64,000 nt of DNA from Roseovarius sp. (GCA_027493545.1 JAOSKR010000003.1:491360-555359), one strand, 5' to 3'; positions 50,504 to 59,914 are shown, counted from the first letter of the stretch. The notes: generated by a model not told the origin, from the sequence alone. Made by a program: numbers and translations.

Positions 50504-50522
50504 GCCGGAAAAGGAAGACACG

Positions 50523-50911
50523 ATGAGCGGTATTTTCGACGAAGACCTGTTTCTCCAAGGACTTGAGGCGCGCAAGGCGACGCTGGGAGCGGAGTATGTG
50601 GAAAGGATCTCGCCGCGGCCGACGATTTCACCCGTCCCTTTCAGGAGGCGATGACGGCCTGGTGCTGGGGCTTCGGCTGGGGTGACGATGCCATCGAGCC
50701 CAAGACGCGCAGCATGATGAACCTCGCCATGATCGGGGCGCTGGGCAAGATGCACGAATGGGAAATCCACTGCCGCGGGGCGCTCAACAACGGTGTCACC
50801 AAGCAGGAAATCCGTGCCATCATCCATGTGGTGGCAATCTATTGCGGCGTGCCGCAGGGGCTGGAATGCTTCCGCGCCGCCAAGAAGGTGCTCGACGAGC
50901 GCGGGCTCTAG
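50523..50911 (+). CDS. Carboxymuconolactone decarboxylase-family protein (one frameshift)
   Basis: About 129 residues. After MSGIFDEDLFLQGLEARKA a missing A at 50602-50604 shifts the frame; it continues AAADDFTRPFQEAMTAWCWG and MMNLAMIGALGKMHEWEIH, which closely fit the PcaC/CMD fold with its conserved His. PcaC decarboxylates 4-carboxymuconolactone in the protocatechuate branch, but no other pca gene is near, so a different lactone or oxo-acid is possible. Confidence 0.83.
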
Positions 50912-50972
50912 GCGGCCCGGTTGCGGGGCGACGCCACTTCTGCAAGCTTTCCCGGGGCCAAGGAGACCGACA

Positions 50973-51803
50973 ATGCCCGACCCCTGCATCATCTGCGTCG
51001 CGATCACCGGTTCGGTGCCGCAGAAAAGCGACAACCCGGCGGTGCCGATCTCCATCGCCGAGCAGATCGAGTCGACCCACGAGGCGTTCGAGGCCGGCGC
51101 CGCCATCGCGCATTGCCATGTGCGGATGGAGGACGGCACGCCCACCTCGGACCCCGAACGCTTTGCCCGCCTGCGCGAGGGGCTGAACGCCCACTGCCCC
51201 GGCATGATCGTGCAGTTTTCGACAGGCGGGCGGTCGGGCGCGGGGCAGGCGCGCGGCGGCATGCTGCCCTTGAGGCCCGACATGGCGTCGCTGTCGGTTG
51301 GCTCGAACAACTTTCCCACCCGCGTCTACGAGAACCCGCCCGACCTGGTGGCGTGGCTGGCGGGCGAGATGCGCGCGCATGAGGTGGTGCCCGAGATCGA
51401 GGCGTTTGACCTCTCGCACATCCTGCAGGCGATCCGCATGCACCGCGAGGGGCTGCTTTACGGGCGGCTCTACGTCCAGTTCGTGATGGGGGTCAGGAAC
51501 GCCATGCCGGTCGACCGCGACGTCTTTGATTTCTACGTGCGGATCTTGCGCGAGCGCGCGCCGGGCGCCCAATGGTGCGCCGCCGGCATCGGGGCGGGGC
51601 AGATCACCGTCAACGAATGGGCCATCGCCGCCGGCGGACACACCCGCACCGGGCTCGAGGACAACGTCCGCCTCGACCGCGACCGGCTGGCGCCGTCGAA
51701 CGCGGCGCTGGTCCGGCGGGCGGCGGAACTCTGTGAAAAACACGCCCGCCCGGTCGCCAGCCCGGCCGAGGCGCGCGCCATCCTGGGGCTGCGCGCGGCA
51801 TGA
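50973..51803 (+). CDS. Beta-keto acid cleavage enzyme (BKACE, DUF849)
   Basis: 276-residue TIM-barrel enzyme. The family condenses a beta-keto acid with acetyl-CoA to give acetoacetate and a new CoA ester. Zinc ligands are in AHCHVR and the terminal glutamate region NEWAIAAGGHTRTGLEDN; GSNNFPTRVYEN and FDLSHILQA are also typical. AAGGAG precedes the ATG. With the ALDH and the decarboxylase-like gene it forms a three-gene catabolic operon of unknown substrate. Confidence 0.88.
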   Translation: MPDPCIICVAITGSVPQKSDNPAVPISIAEQIESTHEAFEAGAAIAHCHVRMEDGTPTSDPERFARLREGLNAHCPGMIVQFSTGGRSGAGQARGGMLPLRPDMASLSVGSNNFPTRVYENPPDLVAWLAGEMRAHEVVPEIEAFDLSHILQAIRMHREGLLYGRLYVQFVMGVRNAMPVDRDVFDFYVRILRERAPGAQWCAAGIGAGQITVNEWAIAAGGHTRTGLEDNVRLDRDRLAPSNAALVRRAAELCEKHARPVASPAEARAILGLRAA

Positions 51804-51996
51804 GGGCTGCCCGGCGACTGCCCGGCGGCGGGCCGGCCGGCGCCGAAAGCCGAGCCGGAACCGAGGTCGGCCAGACACCTCCGGACGGCCGGAACCGGCG
51901 GTGCCGAAAGCCGCTCGGCGGCCTGGTTCCGGGCCCTTGCGGGTGGCGAATCCCCCCTTTTCCGGGACCGGCGCGGCGCGCGGCAGGGGGCCGCGA

Positions 51997-52026
51997 AATC
52001 AGGAAAAATCGCCGATTTTGCTGATT
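51997..52026. promoter_or_regulatory. AT-rich palindrome in the porin upstream region
   Basis: The 414-bp gap before the porin holds a 30-nt interrupted palindrome: AATCAG..AAAATCG-C-CGATTTT.CTGATT. It stands out against GC-rich flanks and lacks a T-run, so an operator is more likely than a terminator. A perfect -35 hexamer TTGACA occurs at 52115-52120 without a convincing -10. Nothing else in the gap is recognisable. Confidence 0.45.
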
Positions 52027-52217
52027 CCGGGCCGGTTTATCGCGGGGCGGCCGGAAACTGTGTGATCAATACGCCACAACCGTGGCAACAAGCACCAGCC
52101 GAACCGGGGTCGCGTTGACAGTCGTAGGGGATTTGGCCCATTCCATTTGCCAAGCCGTGTCATTGTTCTGGTGCGGTGGAAAATGCAACTCTTCTGCTTG
52201 ACCTAGGAGGGACAACC

Positions 52218-53435
52218 TTGAAAAAGCAACTTCTCTGCACCAGCGCGATCGCCCTTGGCCTCGCCGCTGCGCCCGCAGCAGCCCAGGACTGGAACATGAC
52301 CTGGGGCGGGTTCTTCAACACCCACGTCGGCATCGGCGACATCTCGGACAACATCACCGCGGTCACCGGCGTCGCGAGCCCCAAGTGGGACGGTGAAGGT
52401 GTTGATATCCACACCAACCCCGAGATCATCTTCACGCCGAGCGTGACGCTCGACAACGGGATGACCTTCGGCATCAACATCCAGCTCGAAGGCAACATCA
52501 CCGGTGGCCCGTGGATCGACGAATCCTACGCGTCGATCAGCAGCGACACCTTCGGTCGTCTGGATGTGGGCAACGAGAACTCGGCCGGTTACAAGCTGAT
52601 GACCGCCGCGCCCGAAGTGACCTCGATGTCGATCAACTCGCCGTCGACCTCGACCTTCATCCCCTACACCGGCGTCGACGCCATCCTTGGCGCCTTCTAC
52701 GGCGTGACCGGCTCGACCTTGACCGCGCTGCCGTTCCGTCAGGCGGGCCTCTCGGCCTACACCGAAGTCGGCGGCAACAACGACGTCAGCCGGATCACCT
52801 ACTACACGCCGGACTTCAACGGCCTGACCGTGGGTATCTCGTATGCGAACCAGGGTGCCGTGAACGCCGGTAACAGCTTCAGCATCAACAAGAACGCTGT
52901 GCTGTCGGACATCTTCGACATCGGTGTGAACTACTCCAACACCTTCGGCTCGACCGACATCACCCTGTCGGCCCGCTGGGGCACCGGTGACACGCCGAGC
53001 GTGGCCGTGGGTGCGTCGGACTTCGAAACCTGGGGTGTCGGCTTCCAGGTTGGTTTCGGCAACTTCACCGTCGGCGGCAGCTATGCCGAGAACGACAACG
53101 ACGAAACCCCGGCCCCGGCCGGTGTCGTCAGCGCCGGCGACTCGGAAGGCTGGAGCCTCGGCGCCACCTACAACGCCGGTGTATGGTCGTTCGAGGCTCT
53201 GACCTACCAGTCGGACACCAACCTGAACTTTGCCGGTGCCCGCATCCCGGGCTCCAAGACCGAGCGTGAGGCCTATCGTATCGGCGCCAGCCGGGCGCTT
53301 GGCCCGGGCGTGGACTGGGACATCTACCTGGTGCACGAAACCCGGAACGCCACCGGTGGCATCATCGGCCTGCTGTTGCCGGGCGACGAAGTCGAGGGCA
53401 CCGTTCTCGGCACCGCGATCAACCTGAGCTTCTAA
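52218..53435 (+). CDS. Outer-membrane porin
   Basis: 405 residues. The signal peptide KKQLLCTSAIALGLAAAPAAAQ is followed by a beta-rich, glycine- and aromatic-spaced sequence (TYYTPDFNGLTVGISY, VGFGNFTVGGSYAEND) ending in the outer-membrane insertion residue Phe (AINLSF). This is the Rhodobacter-type trimeric porin pattern. The start is TTG at 52218, backed by AGGAGGG; an upstream in-frame ATG would spoil the signal peptide. A strong terminator follows. Confidence 0.9.
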   Translation: MKKQLLCTSAIALGLAAAPAAAQDWNMTWGGFFNTHVGIGDISDNITAVTGVASPKWDGEGVDIHTNPEIIFTPSVTLDNGMTFGINIQLEGNITGGPWIDESYASISSDTFGRLDVGNENSAGYKLMTAAPEVTSMSINSPSTSTFIPYTGVDAILGAFYGVTGSTLTALPFRQAGLSAYTEVGGNNDVSRITYYTPDFNGLTVGISYANQGAVNAGNSFSINKNAVLSDIFDIGVNYSNTFGSTDITLSARWGTGDTPSVAVGASDFETWGVGFQVGFGNFTVGGSYAENDNDETPAPAGVVSAGDSEGWSLGATYNAGVWSFEALTYQSDTNLNFAGARIPGSKTEREAYRIGASRALGPGVDWDIYLVHETRNATGGIIGLLLPGDEVEGTVLGTAINLSF

Positions 53436-53460
53436 GCTTCGGTCGTATCGTTCGAACAGG

Positions 53461-53483
53461 CGGGGGCGAAAGTCCCCCGTTTT
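53461..53483 (+). terminator. Intrinsic terminator of the porin gene
   Basis: A 6-bp stem (CGGGGG/CCCCCG) with a GCGAAAGT-like loop is followed by TTTTCGTTTT. Confidence 0.88.
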
Positions 53484-53542
53484 CGTTTTGGTGACAGGCT
53501 TTTGCCGTGATGCTGGCTCAAGGCGCGGGTGTTCAGCGCTTC

Positions 53543-53608
53543 CGCCCCGGCCCCCGAGCCGGGGCCTCGTGATGCAAACTGGCGAGGCCCCGGGTCAGGC
53601 CCGGGGCG
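53543..53608. repeat. Composite GC palindrome element, copy C
   Basis: Two GC palindromes (CGCCCCGGC...GCCGGGGCC at 53543-53566, and GGCCCCGGGTCAGGCCCGGGGCG starting 53586) form the inverse of element B at 33240-33321. Confidence 0.6.
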
Positions 53609-53700
53609 CGCCCCGGATCATCTGGCGGCCGACCCCGAGCTTGCCCCCACCGTCCCGAGCGGATAGGCAAGTCCCCGAGCGGAACCTATGGATATCTGGC

Positions 53701-54540
53701 ATGAGCGCGCCCAAGAGCATCGTCTGGCTCGCGTCCTACCCCAAGTCGGGGAACACCTGGACGCGGATTTTCCTCGCCAACTACCTGATGAACGCCGACC
53801 GGCCGGTGCCGATCAACCAGGTGCATCGGTTCGGCATGGGCGATTCCATCGCCAAGTCCTATCACATGATTGCCGGCCGGCGCATCGACGTGAGCGATTA
53901 TCGTCTGACACTCAGCCTGCGCGAGCGGGTGCTGGCGGCGATCGTGGCCAACAAGGCGGACGTGAATTTCGTCAAGACCCACAACGTCCACGACGCGGCG
54001 TTCGGCGTGACCCTCATCCCCGAGAAGTTCACCCGCTCGGCGATCTACATCATCCGCAACCCGCTCGACATGCTGCTGTCGTTCTCGCGCCATTACGGCC
54101 TGAGCCATGCCGACACCGTCGCCGCCATCGCGCGCACCGATCATTCCAACGCCGCCGACGCCACCACCGTCACCCAGTTCCTGGGCACCTGGTCGGGCCA
54201 TGTCCAGAGCTGGACCGCGAGGCTGCCCTATCCGGTCCTGACGGTGCGCTACGAGGACATGCTGGACAAGCCGCGGGAAAGCTTTGCCGCCATGCTCGAA
54301 CATATCGGCATGCCGGTCGATCCGGCACGGCTGGAAAAGGCGATCCGGTTTTCGAGTTTCGACGAGGTCTCGAGCCAGGAGGCAAAGGACGGTTTCGTCG
54401 AGAGCTCGCCCAAGAACGAGCGGTTTTTCTCGCGCGGCAAGGCGGGGCAGTGGCGCACCGAGCTTGCGCCGAAGCTGGTCAAACAGGTCAGGCGCGATCA
54501 TCGCAAGATCATGCAGAAATACGGGTATCTCGATGATTGA
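53701..54540 (+). CDS. Sulfotransferase-family protein, first of a tandem pair
   Basis: 279 residues. PAPS-dependent sulfotransferase motifs are clear: the 5'-phosphosulfate loop WLASYPKSGNTW, the 3'-phosphate site YIIRNPLDMLLSFSRHYG, and a C-terminal RGKAGQWRTEL like the RKGxxGDWK motif. No signal peptide, so it is cytosolic. The acceptor is unknown. It overlaps the second sulfotransferase by 8 bp. Confidence 0.87.
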   Translation: MSAPKSIVWLASYPKSGNTWTRIFLANYLMNADRPVPINQVHRFGMGDSIAKSYHMIAGRRIDVSDYRLTLSLRERVLAAIVANKADVNFVKTHNVHDAAFGVTLIPEKFTRSAIYIIRNPLDMLLSFSRHYGLSHADTVAAIARTDHSNAADATTVTQFLGTWSGHVQSWTARLPYPVLTVRYEDMLDKPRESFAAMLEHIGMPVDPARLEKAIRFSSFDEVSSQEAKDGFVESSPKNERFFSRGKAGQWRTELAPKLVKQVRRDHRKIMQKYGYLDD

Positions 54541-55411
54541 CCCAGCCCAGAACCTCCGCCGCATCATCTGGCTCGCGTCCTATCCCAAGTCCGGCAACAC
54601 CTGGATGCGCAGTCTGCTCGCGCATTACTTCATGCCGCCCGGCCAGGCGCCCGACATCAACAACCTGCGCCGCTTCACCACCGCCGATGTGCGCCAGGAT
54701 TTCTTCGACGCCGCCGCCGGGCGCCCGTTCGCCAGCAAGAGCGTCGCCGAATGGCTGCAGGTGCGCGGCAGGGCGGTGCGCCTGATCGCCGCCTCGAAAC
54801 CGGGGACGCATTTCGTCAAGACCCATTGCCAGGCGGTGCAGTACATGGGCCATCACCTGATCCCGCCCGAGGTGACCGCCGGCGCGATCTACATGATGCG
54901 CAACCCGTTCGATCTGGCGCCCTCGTTCGCGCGCCACCAGAGCGCCGACATCGACACTGCCATCGAGCGGATGATGAACCCCGAGACGATGATGGGCACC
55001 GACACCGGCATCCGCGACGCGATGGGCCGCTGGGACGACCATGTGCGCACCTGGACCGCGGCGCCGGGGCTGCCGCGCCACGTGGTGCGCTACGAGGACC
55101 TGCTGGACAAGCCCGCGCGCACCATGCGCCGGCTGCTCGAGTTCCTCAGCGTCAAGCCCGATGCCGCCAAGCTGGCGCGCGCGATCAAGGCCACCACCTT
55201 CGAGGCGATGAAGAAGCAGGAAGAGCGGCTCGGCTTTCAGGAACGCCCCGCCGGAATGAGCGCGTTCTTCGCCAAGGGGCAGGCCGGGGTCTGGCGCGAG
55301 GATCTGACCCCGGCGCAGGTGGCGCGCATTCGCGAGGCGTTTCTGCCGGCGCTCAAAGAATGGTATCCCGAGCTGCTGGAGGAAACCGCCGAGTTCGCCG
55401 CCGCCGGCTGA
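54533..55411 (+). CDS. Sulfotransferase-family protein, second of a tandem pair
   Basis: 292 residues, clearly paralogous to the preceding gene: WLASYPKSGNTWMRSLLAHY, THFVKTHCQA, YMMRNPFDLAPSFARHQ and a degenerate C-terminal AKGQAGVWREDLT. The shared motifs and the 8-bp overlap suggest duplication followed by divergence, with the products acting on related acceptors or as a heteromer. No acceptor or transport gene for a sulfated product is evident nearby. Confidence 0.87.
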   Translation: MIDPAQNLRRIIWLASYPKSGNTWMRSLLAHYFMPPGQAPDINNLRRFTTADVRQDFFDAAAGRPFASKSVAEWLQVRGRAVRLIAASKPGTHFVKTHCQAVQYMGHHLIPPEVTAGAIYMMRNPFDLAPSFARHQSADIDTAIERMMNPETMMGTDTGIRDAMGRWDDHVRTWTAAPGLPRHVVRYEDLLDKPARTMRRLLEFLSVKPDAAKLARAIKATTFEAMKKQEERLGFQERPAGMSAFFAKGQAGVWREDLTPAQVARIREAFLPALKEWYPELLEETAEFAAAG

Positions 55412-55418
55412 GGGGCGG

Positions 55419-56351
55419 TCAGCACCGGCCCGCACGGGCGCGCCAGGCCAGAAGCCGCGGCAGCACCAGCGGTGTCAGGTACATCGGGATCTGATAACAT
55501 CCGATCGCCAGCATCAGATCGTCGGTGAGTGCCGCGGGCAGCACACCGAGAAAGAGCGCCACGTTGCGGTTTCCGGTGGTCACGGCGAACGGCGCGGCGT
55601 CGGGGGCATGCGGCCAGAGCCGCGCGGTGGCGCCCTGAAGGCCGAAGCAGAGCGCCGACACCAGGGCAAGCGTCGCCGCCAGCATGGCCGGCGCCTCGCG
55701 CAGCGCCGCGGCGGCGGCCGACATCAGCCCGATCACGACCAGCCCCAGCAGCACCGCCGAGAGCGCGTCGACAACGGTGAGGGCGCGCGCGGTGCCGGGC
55801 ACGATTCCGGTCCGGCGCAGAACGAACGCCGCGCCGCCGGCCAGCCCGACCACCGCCAGGAGCCGCGATGCGGTTCCCAGAACCGCGCCGGCATCACCGA
55901 AGGCAGGCGCAAGGGCAAAGACCGGCAGCACCGTCAGGGGCAGCAGCGCGGTCCCGATCACGGTCTGGTGCAGCGCCGGGCCGGGATTGCCTCCGGTCAT
56001 CGCCACGATCGGCGCGGCGCCGGTGATGGGCGCCGCCGCGAGGATCAGCACCACCGCCAGGGCCAGCGGGTCCGCCAGCAGCCCCGCCGCCATGAACGAC
56101 GCCGCCACCGCCATCGGCAGCAGCAGTTGAAAGAGCAGCGCGGCGGTCAGCGCCCGCACGAGCGCCGCGCGCCCGGGCCTCAGCCCGGCCGGTCCGATCC
56201 GCAGGATTGCCAGGAAAAGCACTGCGATGACCAGAACGCCGACATGGGGCCGCACCATCTGCGCCGCCGCGGGCGAGGCCAGCCCGACGACCAGCCCGGC
56301 CACCAGCATCCAGCGCCCCTGCGCCGCGACCGCCGCGGCCAGGGCATGCAT
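55419..56351 (-). CDS. BASS-family (bile acid:sodium symporter-like) transporter
   Basis: 310 residues, nine to ten hydrophobic segments. Core motifs AAPITGAAPIVAMTGGNPG and FAVTTGNRNVALFLGVLP fit the two crossover helices of the BASS fold. The ligand is probably an organic anion. Its ATG overlaps the stop of the MarR-like gene (ATGA), making it the last gene of the dctQ-dctM-regulator-BASS unit. Confidence 0.75.
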   Translation of the reverse strand: MHALAAAVAAQGRWMLVAGLVVGLASPAAAQMVRPHVGVLVIAVLFLAILRIGPAGLRPGRAALVRALTAALLFQLLLPMAVAASFMAAGLLADPLALAVVLILAAAPITGAAPIVAMTGGNPGPALHQTVIGTALLPLTVLPVFALAPAFGDAGAVLGTASRLLAVVGLAGGAAFVLRRTGIVPGTARALTVVDALSAVLLGLVVIGLMSAAAAALREAPAMLAATLALVSALCFGLQGATARLWPHAPDAAPFAVTTGNRNVALFLGVLPAALTDDLMLAIGCYQIPMYLTPLVLPRLLAWRARAGRC

Positions 56352-56884
56352 CACAGCGCGGCCGCGGCCCGCGCGGCCTGGTCGTAGCTGCCCGAGAGCG
56401 CCCGCAGGAGCGCCGCGATGCGGCTGATATCGGCCGGATCGTGCCCCAGCTGTCGGGCGGTGCGCACCAGAAGCGCCTCGCGCACCTGCCTGTAGCGGGC
56501 GCAAAGGGCGGCGCCGGCGTCGGTGATCTGTATGGTCTTTTCCTTGCCCTTGCGTCCGGTTTCGGCAAGCCCCGCTCGGGTCAGCTTGCGGATCGCGTAA
56601 TTGGCCACATGCGTGTCCTCGACGTTGAGAATCAGGCAGACTTCGGCCAGCGTCTTGGCCCGGCCGCGGTGGTATACCAGATGCAGCACCAGCACCTCGA
56701 GCGGAGACATCGCCGGGCCGCCGGCGGCGGTCATGCAGCGCACCATCCAGCGCTGATAGGCGTGGTTGGCCATGGTCAGCGCGAACTCGAGCTCCGAGAG
56801 CGCCGGCAGGGCGGACTCCGCCAGGTGCGCCGACGAGACGACCGGTCCCACAACGGGAGGGGTGGGGCGCGAGGTGTCGCTCAT
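56351..56884 (-). CDS. Winged-helix MarR-type regulator
   Basis: 177 residues from MSDTSRPTPPVV. The winged helix spans LEVLVLHLVYHRGRAKTLAEV to RKLTRAGLAETGRKGKEKTI. It is cotranscribed with transporters on both sides (ATGA overlaps with dctM and with the BASS gene), so it probably controls this uptake locus. The effector may be the imported compound. Confidence 0.8.
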   Translation of the reverse strand: MSDTSRPTPPVVGPVVSSAHLAESALPALSELEFALTMANHAYQRWMVRCMTAAGGPAMSPLEVLVLHLVYHRGRAKTLAEVCLILNVEDTHVANYAIRKLTRAGLAETGRKGKEKTIQITDAGAALCARYRQVREALLVRTARQLGHDPADISRIAALLRALSGSYDQAARAAAAL

Positions 56885-58184
56885 TTCGCCGACATCGTTC
56901 CGGGCAGCCACAGCGCGATCTCCGGAAAAAGCGTCAGGATCGCAGCCGCCAGCACCAGCAGCAGGAAGTAGGGCAGGGCGTAGCGCGCCACGGTAAAGAT
57001 GTCGCGCCCCGTGATCGCCTGCAGCACGAAGAGGTTGAAGCCCACCGGCGGGGTGATCTGGCTCATCTCCACCACCAGAACGAGGAAGACGCCGAACCAG
57101 ATCGGGTCGATCCCGGCGGCCATCACCATCGGCAGGATTACCGAGACCGTCAGCACCACGATCGAGATGCCGTCGAGGAAAAACCCCAGCACGATGAAAA
57201 AGACCAGGAGCGCGGCCAGCAGCGCGTAAGGCGAAAACCCCTGCTCTCCGATCCAGGCCGCCAATGTGCGCGGGATGCCGGTAAAGCCCATCGCACCGGT
57301 CAGGAACGCGGCGCCGGCGAGGATGAAGGCGATCATGCAGGTGGTCGTGGTGGCGCCGCGCAGGCTCTCCCAGCCCCGGCGCGGTCGATGCCGCCCGACA
57401 CCCCCGAGATCAGCAGCGCGCCGATAACGCCGACGACGGCGGCCTCGGTGGGCGAGGCGAGGCCGGCATAGATCGACCCGATCACCGCCACGATCAGCAG
57501 CACCGTAGGCAAGAGCAGCGCCGCCGCGCGCAGCTTGTCGGCAAAGGGAAGCGGCGGGTCGGGTGGCGGCATCCGGTCGTGGTTCTTCCACGCCCAGAGC
57601 ATGGTGTAGCCCGAAAACATCGCCGCCAGCATCAGCCCCGGCAGCACCCCGGCCAGAAAGAGCCGGGCGATCGACTGTTCGGTGGCCGCGCCGTAGACGA
57701 TGAGGATGATCGAGGGCGGGATCAGAAAGCCGAACGTGCCCGACCCGGCCAGCGTGCCGATCGCCATGCGGTCATCGTAGCCGCGGGCGCGCAGCTCGGG
57801 CAGCGACATCCGCCCGACCGTGGCGGTGGTCGCCGCCGACGAGCCCGAGACCGCCGCGAACAGCGCGCAACCCAGAATGTTGACATGCAGGAGCCCGCCG
57901 GGCAGCCGTCGGGTAAAGGGTGACAGGCCGCGGAACATGTCCGAGGAAAGCCGCGAGCGAAACAGGATTTCGCCCATCCAGATGAACATCGGCAGCGCCG
58001 TCAGATCCCAGATGTTGAGCGCGGCCCATGCCTTGGTCGCGAACACCGCGCCTGCCGGGGCGGGGGTGGCGAGAACCATTCCCGCCAGCCCCACCACGAT
58101 CAGCGAGAACCCGACCCAGAGCCCCAGCGCGAGACAGAAGAAGAGCACCCCGACAAGCACCAGCGACAGCGTGAGAATGTCCAT
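56881..58184 (-). CDS. dctM: TRAP transporter large permease (system 3; one frameshift)
   Basis: Starts MDILTLSLVLVGVLFFCLAL. DctM marks are SGTFGFLIPPSIILIVYGA and, after the break, MSQITPPVGFNLFVLQAITG. The frame is lost around 57373-57382; the C-terminal half resumes WESLRGATTTTCMIAFILAG. Corrected length is about 434 residues. Its start lies 1 bp from the dctQ stop, and its stop overlaps the regulator. Confidence 0.87.
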
Positions 58185-58185
58185 C

Positions 58186-58746
58186 TCAGTCCTTCCTGCC
58201 GCCGATGTCGCGGGTCTCTTCGGCGCTCAGAAAGGCCGGGGTCGCTCCGCGCAGGCAGAGTGTCAGTTCGTCGAGGAGCGCCAGCGCGAATATGCCGAGC
58301 CCCAGCGTCATCGCACCTTGCGGGATCCACAGCGGCACCCGCACCACCCCGTAGGAGACCGATGCGAACCGCCAGCTGTCGAGCGCCTGCAGCCCGCTGT
58401 GCCAGGCGGCGAACCCGGCCAGTGCCAGCGCCGCTGTCAGCACCAGCGCCATCAGCGCCCGCGACGGCCCCGGCGGCAGCGCCCGCGCCAGCAGGGCCAC
58501 CCGTACGTGTCCGGCCCCGCGCAATGTTGCCGGCAGTGCCAGAAACGCCGATGCGACAAAGAGAAAGCCGCCGATTTCAGCCAGCGACGGCACCTGCAGC
58601 CCCACCGCGTGGCGTCCCAGCGTCAGCAGGGAGCGGTCGAGGATGCGCCCCGCAATCTGGACGAAGACCAGCGCGGCGATCGCAACCAGCGCCAGCGCCG
58701 ACAGCGCCAGCGCGCCGGCATAGATCAGGTCGAGCGCGCGTCGCAT
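58186..58746 (-). CDS. dctQ: TRAP transporter small permease (system 3)
   Basis: 186 residues, four hydrophobic segments, from MRRALDLIYAGALALSALAL. The mark GHVRVALLARALP is present. The upstream extension is not hydrophobic or conserved-looking, so I use the ATG at 58746. It lies between dctP and dctM of the third system. Confidence 0.83.
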   Translation of the reverse strand: MRRALDLIYAGALALSALALVAIAALVFVQIAGRILDRSLLTLGRHAVGLQVPSLAEIGGFLFVASAFLALPATLRGAGHVRVALLARALPPGPSRALMALVLTAALALAGFAAWHSGLQALDSWRFASVSYGVVRVPLWIPQGAMTLGLGIFALALLDELTLCLRGATPAFLSAEETRDIGGRKD

Positions 58747-58822
58747 GGGGCGCCTCCGGCTGTGGGACGGGCTGGCAAGGCACGCGGGCCGGGCTCCGCG
58801 CGCCCGGCCCACCTTGACGCCG

Positions 58823-59803
58823 TTATCGTGCGGCTCGGTAGGCGTCTAGGATCGTGGCGCCGGCGTCGCCTGCGCGTTCCTTCCACTCGGCGGCCATGGT
58901 CTCGCCGGCCTTGGCCATCGCGGCGGCCAGCGCCTCGGAGGGTTTGGTCACGGTCATGCCGTTCTCCGCCAGCGTCGCCATCTGCTTGGCGGTCTCGGCT
59001 TGGCTCATCTCCCAGCCGCGGGTTTCGGCGGCAGCGGCGGCCTCGAGCACCGCGTTGCGCTGGTCCTCGGGCAGCGCCTCGAAGGCGGCGGTGTTCACGA
59101 AGATCGCGTTCTTGGGCAGCCAGGCCTGCACGTCGACATAGACATTGGTGAAGTCCCACGCCTGCGACGACACGCCTGTCGAGGGCGAGGTCATCATCGC
59201 CGAGACCCGGCCGGTGGCAAAGGCGGTGGGGATGTCGCCGGTCTCGACCTGGGTGGGGACCATCCCCAGCAGGCCGGCGAGCCGTTCGGTGGCGGTGTTG
59301 TAGGCGCGGAAGGTGACACCTTGCAGCTCGGCGGGGTCGGTCACCTCTTCGGTCAGGTAGAGCGACTGTCCGGGCCACGGCACGGCGTAGAGCAGCGTCA
59401 GCCCCTGGTCGACCATCAGCGCCTCGATCTGGGGCCTTGACGCCTGCCAGAGCGCACCCGCATCGGCATAGCTGTTGGCCAGGAATGGGATCGAATCGAC
59501 CTCGAAGACCGGGTTCTCGTTCGCCAGTCGTGACAGCAGCACTTCGCCGATCGGCGCGAGGCCCCGGCGGACGGCGTCCTTGATCTCGGCGTGGCCGAAG
59601 AGTGAGCCGGCCGAATGCACGGTGATGTCGAGCCCGCCATCGGTGGCGGCGCGCACATCATCGGCGAACTGAATGACGTTCTGGGTGTGGAACACCGCGT
59701 CGCCATAGGGTGTGGGCATGTCCCGGGCGGTCTGAGCCGCTGCGGGAAGGCCGATTGTGCCTAGACCGGCGGCAAGGGCGATGCTGCGAAGTGTCAGGGT
59801 CAT
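58823..59803 (-). CDS. dctP: TRAP transporter solute-binding protein (system 3)
   Basis: 326 residues from MTLTLRSIALAAGLGTIGLP, with Sec signal ending PAAAQ. Core motifs GDAVFHTQNVIQFADDVRAA and GVTFRAYNTATERLAGLLG are typical of DctP receptors. It leads the minus-strand unit dctP-dctQ-dctM-regulator-BASS and is divergent from the oxoprolinase, so its ligand may be a 5-oxoproline- or hydantoin-like compound. Confidence 0.88.
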   Translation of the reverse strand: MTLTLRSIALAAGLGTIGLPAAAQTARDMPTPYGDAVFHTQNVIQFADDVRAATDGGLDITVHSAGSLFGHAEIKDAVRRGLAPIGEVLLSRLANENPVFEVDSIPFLANSYADAGALWQASRPQIEALMVDQGLTLLYAVPWPGQSLYLTEEVTDPAELQGVTFRAYNTATERLAGLLGMVPTQVETGDIPTAFATGRVSAMMTSPSTGVSSQAWDFTNVYVDVQAWLPKNAIFVNTAAFEALPEDQRNAVLEAAAAAETRGWEMSQAETAKQMATLAENGMTVTKPSEALAAAMAKAGETMAAEWKERAGDAGATILDAYRAAR

Positions 59804-59903
59804 GTCTTGGTCTCCCATGCTGCGCCCTGACGCCTGCGGCGCGGGGGCGAGTTTCTCCGGGCTCATGATCGGCCCGGCGCAAGGCAAAGCTTGACCAACA
59901 GCC

Positions 59904-59914
59904 GACAATTTGTC
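59904..59914. promoter_or_regulatory. Candidate operator between dctP and the oxoprolinase
   Basis: GACAA-T-TTGTC, a perfect palindrome with 5-bp arms in an AT-rich patch, lies midway in the 204-bp divergent gap. It could bind the MarR-type regulator of this locus or a GntR-type protein. Confidence 0.4.

Noticed and set aside
47105..51319. A very long open frame (about 1400 codons) on the minus strand
   Set aside because: It runs antisense across ectC, ask, the ALDH and BKACE genes. Its composition mirrors GC-rich codon bias and it has no recognisable domain.
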